Of a stretch of 64,000 nucleotides of DNA, positions 57,667 to 64,000 are shown one piece after another. The notes below the pieces were generated by a model, which saw nothing but the letters and a program-made list of their open reading frames with translations, ran no database searches and had not been told where the DNA came from. Every line of letters starts with the position of its first letter. Position 1 is the stretch's first letter. Origin of the DNA: Isoetes taiwanensis (taxonomy: Eukaryota; Streptophyta; Lycopodiopsida; Isoetales; Isoetaceae); contig JAJEKV010000031.1 of the NCBI GenBank assembly GCA_021234155.1, forward strand, positions 1,729,614 to 1,793,613, given 5' to 3'. The position numbers and the translations under genes are program-made.

Positions 57667-58215
57667 AGTCCCGACATACCTCCCTTATGAACTTCAAGTT
57701 CTTTGTGTGATTCCTCTTGTGCTAGGTTGATGGTCAAGATAGGATGAAATTGAGAGAGTTCATCTTCATCTAGGACATCTTCCTCGATAGCTCCCTCGAG
57801 AGACGCCTCTAAGAGTGTTTTCCTGCACAAAGAATCAGCCTCAAAGTTTTTGGACCTTGGAATATGATAAATCTCCCAATGATCAAAAAAAGTTAGCAAT
57901 TCTCGAGCTTGTGTGTTCAGATCCTCCATATCTTGATGTTTTGTTTGGTATTCTCCCAAAATCTGTTTGCAAACGAGTTGTGAGTCCCCATAGATAACAA
58001 TATAGGAAATATTCATGAACCTTGCTTCCTGTAGGCCCGCAATGAGGGCCCTATACTCTCTTTGCATTAGAAGAAATATTAGGGTGAATTCTCCCTATCT
58101 TAGTCATCGCCTTAAGATCTCATCCTTCTAATAGCGTGAGGAAGAAGCAATCCCTAATTTTTTGGACATACCTCCATCAAACCAAAGGTAGGCCTTGTTT
58201 TCTTTTGGATCAGGG
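57621..58215 (-). pseudogene. Extra RNase H domain between protease and RT
   Basis: The domain starts at the end of the protease frame with AYLWFDGGMSKKLGIAS (first Asp). It continues after a frameshift in 58067-57621: QREYRALIAGLQEA (Glu), IVIYGDSQLVCKQILGEYQT (Asp), HIPRSKNFEADSLCRKTL (last Asp). All four D, E, D, D positions are visible. The style (GDSQLV, ADSL, the ALIAGL helix) is that of archaeal/plant-type RNase HI, not of the Ty3 RNase H, which this element also has downstream of RT. In Tat elements as I know them, the extra domain follows the canonical RNase H; here it precedes RT. Confidence 0.82.
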
Positions 58216-59354
58216 AACTCTACATGAGCAAAGTTGATAACTTCTGCACTCATATCAACATCTAGACCTAAATTGTAAACTCCTAGCTCCTCTTCCTGCA
58301 ATATATCCACATCTATAAACCTAATATTAGCAGAGGGGTCAGTTTTGTTTACCAATTTAATGGAAGTTGCTCCATTTGAAATGGTGCAAATGCCTTCAGA
58401 CCATATAGGCCTAGCATCTACTGTTTTCATCCACCTTCTTCCCAATAATAAATCATAGATGTTAGCATGGTTAACATTCTCAAAATCAACAACCACAAAT
58501 GTAGCTAAAACAATGATTCCTCCTGTATTAACAGACACATTCCTCACCATTCCTTTTGGCACTACCTTAGCATTGGAAAAGGATTTTAGAACAATAGAAG
58601 TATTGTCTTCTACCTTGAGATTCAATGTTTTCATAACATGATAAGGTATGACATTTAGAGAAGAACCTCCATCCAACAAGACCTTATCTAAATGGGAAGT
58701 ACCTATAGTAGCACTACAAGTAAAAGCACCTGGATCTTCAGTGTGCTCAGGTAAGGCTACAGAAATGTTGTTGCAAGTCTCTGCAGCAATTTCTTCAACA
58801 TTTTGGGTATTCTTGATAAACTTTTCCCTGTATGATGGTGCAATCCTCAATAGAGTTAGTAAGTCTACAGTAACCTTGGAGTTTTTCATAAGCAATTCAA
58901 ATTCATCAAGCTCAGAATCTTTCTGTTTATACCTTTGAGCAGGGGGAGGAGCTATATTCTGGGGATTTGGCTGAAATATTACCTTAGGAGCTGTAATTGG
59001 TGGAACAGAACTTGCAGAAGTACCTGAATGAAGCCTAGCACGTGTTTGCACAACCATAACATCTTGTTCTTCTTGTTCTTCTGCACAAGTCTCAATAAAA
59101 CTAACATTTGACACCTGTTTACCTTTTTCTTGCTTTGCAAGGTAATTCTTGACACTGCAGAACTTCTCCTCATGACCTATCTCTTTACAAAAAGAACAAA
59201 CAGAACATTCTCTACCAAAATGGCCCCTTTTGTGGCATTTAGGACAAGATCTTGCAAAGCAATTTTCAGCCCTATGATAGGGTTTACCACAGTTTGTGCA
59301 TTCAGGTATGGTAGAGCTAGAAGAAAGAGCATTATTACTATTTTTTAGCTCCAT
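58128..59354 (-). pseudogene. Zinc-finger region and aspartic protease (gag-pro, second part)
   Basis: 408-codon frame. The N-terminus has three Cys/His knuckle units (CTNCGKPYHRAENC, CPKCHKRGHFGREC, CSFCKEIGHEEKFC). A linker follows, then the protease with VLLDGGSSLNVIPYHVMKTL (Asp-Gly-Gly-Ser active-site region) and closing LLLGRRWM. The C-terminus enters the extra RNase H. The frame is split from gag only by a 10-bp tandem duplication at about 59384-59403 (cagatac twice), so gag and protease were originally one reading frame of about 700 codons. Confidence 0.87.
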
Positions 59355-59382
59355 GAGTTGTTTGGTAACTTCTAAAAGAGCT

Positions 59383-60252
59383 TCAGATACCCGCAGATAC
59401 CTTACTTATCTCAGATTTCATTTCTGAAACCTGAGGGTCTAACTCTTCAGCTTTTGGCTTCTTCTTTTCCTTCTGAACTGCATACACAGGGGCAGCATTA
59501 GCATAATGTAACTCCTGCTCAGTATCCTGATGAGGAGGGTAGAATGGATCTCTGACTTCTTCATCGGGCAAATAGCTTAGCATTTCTACTAAATCTACAG
59601 CCTTTACAAATGTCTTATGGATAGAGTCTAGCTCACCAAACTTTTGAAGTTTTAATAACTTCCTATAGATCTTAGGCCTGGACATCAAACCTCTGATAAA
59701 GGAAGCAACCAGATGCAAAGTTGGGTGGGAAACATGATTCCTATTACACACCAGCAAATAAGAGTTAAATCTTTCCACATGCTGTTTCACACTTTCACCA
59801 GATTTAATAGAAAAGGAATTGAGCTCAAAAACAAGATCCTGGGGTGAAGTAGTCTTACCAAACCTTGACAGAAATCTTTGTTCCAATTCATCCCACTTGG
59901 TACCTATTGACAGTTCAAAATCCAACCAGGACCTGGCCTCATCACCTTTCATGCATTTGGTAAACTCAGCAAACCTGGTACCTTTCTTCTTTCCATGCTC
60001 CTTATAATATTCTTCAAAAGTCTTCAAGAAATGGTTAGCATTCATGGAAGAATCATAACAAGGGGGAGAAACAGGTACAATAAGCTCAAAATGATAAGGA
60101 GCTTGTGGAGGAATAGGCAAAGTGGAAACATTTGCAACATTTGTTGTGGATCTGGTAGCCACTTTCATGCTTACCCCTACCAAATCTGGTTGACCTGTTA
60201 CCTCAGGTGGTTCAGCAGGCTCGGCAGACTCAGCAAGCTTTCTTGGTGCCAT
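59383..60252 (-). pseudogene. Gag (capsid) of minus-strand Ty3 element
   Basis: ATG at 60252, 23 bp inside the PBS, opens 289 codons. It has the retroelement capsid pattern: FLKTFEEYYKEHGKKKGTRF, WLDFELSIGTKWDELEQRFL, SIKSGESVKQHVERFNSYLL. The Pro/Val/Thr-rich N-terminus lacks any targeting signal. It ends prematurely at 59383 because of the 10-bp duplication described for the following frame. Confidence 0.9.
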
Positions 60253-60274
60253 GGAGTTCTAACTTCCAGGTGAA

Positions 60275-60293
60275 AATCTCGGTAGGACCTCCA
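60275..60293 (-). other. Primer binding site, tRNA-Gln type
   Basis: On - TGGAGGTCCTACCGAGATT, complementary to the 3' end of a tRNA-Gln (acceptor ...GGACCT plus CCA), three bases after the LTR. Confidence 0.75.
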
Positions 60294-60296
60294 AAA

Positions 60297-62798
60297 TGTT
60301 AGCCTAAAACCTGGAATTTTAGTCTAACCTCAAGGAGCTCAAACAAAATGGTTAGGACCTCCAGATCACTTAGGGTGATCAATCCTTAATATATGAAGCG
60401 AGAAAAGTCATTTTGGAATGCTGGTTTTTTCAAAATCACTACAGTCCCCTCGGCCCCAAAAAAAGCGTGAGCAAAAACCCACCTAGAAGACACCCCTTTG
60501 AGATTTTTGGGATCTGCTTTGGTGGTACGATGGTCAACAATCGAGGAAACTCTTGTGAAAATTTGGCTTGATTTGGATAAAGGAAGGTCAAGAAAACCGA
60601 GGTCAAAATCAGGTCAAAAGGTTGGCGGTGCAAAACAGAGCCAAAATTTGCGATGAAGTTTGATAAGGAATTTTGAGTTGAAATCAATGCGTGCAAATTC
60701 AAAATAGTCTCTAGATCACGTGCATAAGTTTTAAATAGCAAAAAGATGTTTTAGTTTTTTCTGAGAATAGTCAAAGCCTCAAGAAAAAGGCAAACTCTGT
60801 AACAGTTATGAAGAAAAATCTTGTTATAGGTTTTCTTTGGATGTATAGGCTCCTAGGATCATTATGAGGATGAAATATAACTATTTGAATGGGATATAAC
60901 TTGAAGTAAATATTTTGGCTTTGTATTTTGGTTTTTTAACTTTAACAAACAATACAAGATTTTACAAGATAAATGAATAATGATGACAATAATTTTCCAG
61001 GCAAAGAATGTATATTATAGCAAGATAATACAGAAAGGTCCAATAGTATTAAAAGGCATTACCCAAATAATGATGCTTGAGAGCAGGTTCCAGAGCAGTC
61101 TGAGCTTCTAGGAAGCCTCAAACTACCCAAGAAGCAAAATGAAGAAATTTCTTGAGTTGCAGTTGAAGCGTTTTGATGTCAAACAAGTCGCCACCATGGT
61201 AGATCTTCAATTTCGAAAGCGAATAGAACACAATTTGAACAGAGCAGAACAAGATAATATCAAAATGTCGAATGCGCCAAGATCACAGAGGTCTATCTCT
61301 CGAGGGGCGTCTTGATTTGATCTCAGATTCCTGGCTTAAGAATTGTTCTTCCCAAAAGCTAGCTCGGCAGAGTGATTTAAGGCCAAATTTGAGCAATTTC
61401 TAACGGATCAAGTGCCACAGAGGATCCCCAATGTCTCGGAAAAGGTTTAGGAGCTAGTTTCGGGTGAAAATTGGCGGGCTTCAATCAGATTTAGGCTCGA
61501 ATTGGCCGGATTTAGCAGCTTCCCTTATTTTCTAGAGTTCGTCGAAAAATTTCAACTGTGATATATCCCACAGGCCTGGCTAAGGAAATCTGCTACTTTC
61601 GATTTATCCCACATACCTGCTTTAGAAAAGCACATAAAGCACATAAAGCACTTATATATATAAAGCACTTATATGCATTCGTTTGCATCTTCAACTGTGC
61701 TTGACTTTACAACCTACTGCCACTGCTTCTCATAGGTTATTTTTTGTAGCTGCAATATATTCACTGCCACTGCTTCTCATGAATATAAGATGACAATTTT
61801 CTAACTTCCTTATGATATGACATGACTCACATTTTCAGCAGATTTCCTGGAATCCAAATTTGAAGGCCTTCCCAAGGGTTTTTTTCGAATTTTAAAAGAC
61901 CAAATTAGCTCTTTTTTTGCCAATCTTTCAATCTAGAGAGATTTTAGGTCAAAATGAAACATTTGAATTTTTGTCCCTTTTGACCCATGGTCAATGAATA
62001 CTGCAACTTGAGGATGGTGAAAAAATCATGGGAAAAAGATGGGGAAAAGGTATAAATAGGCTATAATAGGGTTTAGGAAGATGAAATGAGGGTGAAAATA
62101 GAGTTTTCTTGCCTTTGAAGGTTTTCAAGATCATTAGGGGGCAATTCTCAAATGAAGGTAGGACCAATAAAAAATGGGTAGTGGAATGATGAGAAAAGGT
62201 CTCAAAAGTGGAAAAAATGGAGAAAGAAAGGTTTTTGAAGGCTCTTGGGATATAAAAAGGTGGATATAGAATGAAGAAAAGATGGGTACCTCTGTAGCAC
62301 TTGATTTCATCTCAAATTGTTTCTAAAGCTCGAATCATACCTCATAGTGAAAATAAGTTTGCTCAAAACCTAGGGGTCTTCCAAACTTCTATAAGGGTCT
62401 TCCAAACTTCAAGGCTAGAATAAGAGCAAATTTCACTTCCAAGATGGCATCCCCATGTGCGTGACTTCAAAACTACTAATGCAACTCAAATAAGCTTCAT
62501 AAGGTTGAACTTTGGTAAAATGCCTTGTGGCTCCTTGATAAACTTGCTATAGCCTTTGCCTGGTCTTCACATCAAAGGAAAAATGTTAAACCAATGGGAA
62601 TGTGTCTAGAAAAATGCTTTACCTCAAGGAAAAGATTAGGCTATAAAAGGAGATCCCCAATGCCTTCCAATCTTGGTCAAATGTCTTCCAAACTCTAATG
62701 GGATCACAATAGCCTGGAACTTTTCCTTAGAGGAAATATAGATGACACAAAAGTTTTGATTCATAAATGCTAGTCCATGTTGCCAAAAATGGGCAACA
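60297..62798 (-). repeat. 5' LTR of minus-strand Ty3 element (2502 bp)
   Basis: Matches 51785-54293. In about 60440-60690 and 61190-61330 it differs by many small indels of CAG/CTG-to-CG type, while the last 1.2 kb is virtually identical to the other LTR. Confidence 0.95.
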
Positions 62799-62803
62799 AA
62801 CTG

Positions 62804-64000
62804 GTGCTCCCTTCCTTTCATGATCAACAACCATGTGGAGGAGGCAACCGAAACCACTATATGGAGTTTACTTGCAAGCTGACAGTATAAGCATCATGGA
62901 CTTCAGAAAAGTCAAATGAGCATTATGGGCTCTTTCTAGATGCGTGCTAAGATTCAAAAAAAAAATCTTATATGTTTGCATGTAAAGGGATTGTGTTGTG
63001 AATAGCTATACTTATTATTGCTCAACAACGATTTATTATTGTTTGGATTATCTTTTAGACTATTTGTCATTGTTTTGCATGTATCTGTATCTAATATAAT
63101 TGTGATTTGCATGTGCAGCTTTGGAGAAAGGGACCTGAGTAGCTAATATTGTGCAACTTTTACCTTTTCACATTATTTTCCTAGCAAGAAATTCAACTTC
63201 TTGCATGCTTCATCTATGCGGTAAAGCTCTCTCTCCAGTTTCGTGTATTGTTATCTAAAAGCTTGAACTGATTCTTTTTTCTGGTAAAGTTCCATCTCTG
63301 CTTTCATGTAGAATGAAATCAAGAAGCTTTCAAGCTGCTACTTCAAGTAACTTCTAGCTTTTAACCATACACCTTGCTGGAAAACATAGTAAACGTGTAA
63401 CTCTATGTTGGATTGTAGCAAAATATAGCTATGCCGTGCTTTTGTATTTTGTGGCAGTGTTTTATTTTATAATACTCAACGTCGTGCACAACATGTGCTT
63501 TCTGGTTGAACGAGATTGAGAAAAATATAACTTGGCTGATGATTATGGAATGGGCACATTATTTGGTGCGGGTATAACATCTCCAAAGTTGGTTATCAAA
63601 TGAATTGTAAAAATAATGAAAGGGCATGCTCAGATAACGTAGATAGTTGAGCAAGTTATTGATGTCAAATTGGCCTAGCTTCTGAACCTTGCATGCAGCA
63701 GCCTTATTCTTTGTAAAAGTGGGTACAAACCAAAATGTCATATGTATTATTAAAAGATTAGATTTTAGATTTTATGTTATGCAGATGACCAGCAAGAGGT
63801 GTTCTCAGAAGTAGTTTGCTTTGCTCCAATGCACTTTGAAGACCCTTTGGAAAATTGCCTACTGTAAGAATGGTCAGACATAATGTGATATATACATGTT
63901 TCTATTTTGCAAAAATATGCAACTATCATTTTTTGGAGATGGAAGTATATGCAATTATAGCACTTCTGTTTAAGATGGAAAGTTAAAAGACATAGAGTAA
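62804..64000. other. Right flank, nothing recognised
   Basis: AT-rich sequence without an open frame of interest, RNA gene or clear repeat. It could be intronic or intergenic. Confidence 0.45.

Larger units (their letters stand above)
51785..62798 (-). mobile_element. Full-length Ty3/gypsy element on minus strand, 11.0 kb, with an extra RNase H
   Basis: LTRs 51785-54293 and 60297-62798 (on + TGTTAGCC ... GGGCAACA) flanked by a perfect target duplication AACTG (51780-51784 and 62799-62803). The coding order read on - is gag (59383-60252), zinc fingers and protease (58128-59354), an extra archaeal/plant-like RNase H (57621-58215), RT (57060-57666), canonical RNase H (about 56350-56620) and integrase (54885-55921). 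The PBS matches tRNA-Gln. An extra RNase H is the hallmark of plant Tat-type elements, so a Tat-like relation is likely, though the position of this domain is unusual. Every gene has frameshifts or stops. Confidence 0.94.

Overview
The window is nuclear DNA of a land plant. It carries two very long, intronless PLS-type pentatricopeptide-repeat (PPR) genes, a J-domain membrane protein gene, and plant Ty3/gypsy retrotransposons that fill more than half of the sequence. Large intronless PLS-PPR genes in a repeat-rich background suggest a seed-free plant, perhaps a fern. That is inference; no rRNA, organellar or marker gene is present to prove it.

Left part (1-14 kb). A purine-only tract of about 2.4 kb (435-2800), built of degenerate units of roughly 750-790 bp, precedes a PPR gene on + (3329-6064). 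A second, related PPR gene lies on - (7997-11506). The two are convergent and share a 1.9 kb 3' spacer containing a decayed copy of the first gene's end and a perfect 72-bp tandem duplication. Both proteins stop in the E1 region and lack DYW domains, so if they act in organelle RNA editing they would need a partner. The next 2.5 kb holds short tandem repeats and one weak candidate spliced gene.

Middle part (14-46 kb) is a retrotransposon nest. A decayed LTR element without recognisable coding sequence (about 14015-33210, initiator-Met PBS) is split by a 10.4 kb Ty3/gypsy element (21087-31497; TSD GTTAT, tRNA-Asp PBS, 892/894-bp LTRs). A solo LTR of that family sits at 34001-34897 (TSD GTGGG) in a GA-rich minisatellite. 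A 5'-truncated LINE on - follows (35699-36970). Then comes a complete 8.1 kb chromovirus (37620-45694; TSD CCGTA) with gag, protease, RT, RNase H, integrase and a C-terminal chromodomain, all frameshifted.

Right part (46-64 kb). An intact gene on - encodes a C-terminal J-domain protein with two membrane segments. A cluster of palindromic TTACGCGAA motifs lies in its upstream spacer. Next is a damaged cysteine-rich gene of unknown family. An 11.0 kb Ty3/gypsy element on - (51785-62798; TSD AACTG, tRNA-Gln PBS, 2.5 kb LTRs) follows. It carries a second, archaeal/plant-like RNase H placed between protease and RT, an unusual order. The last 1.2 kb shows no recognisable gene.

The points most worth following are: the extra RNase H upstream of RT; the exon-like segment with splice sites inside the 892-bp LTR family and the reading frame running through the polypurine tract into its 3' LTR; a systematic CAG/CTG-to-CG discrepancy between LTR copies that looks like a methylation-linked sequencing error and may account for some frameshifts; and the cysteine-rich gene.
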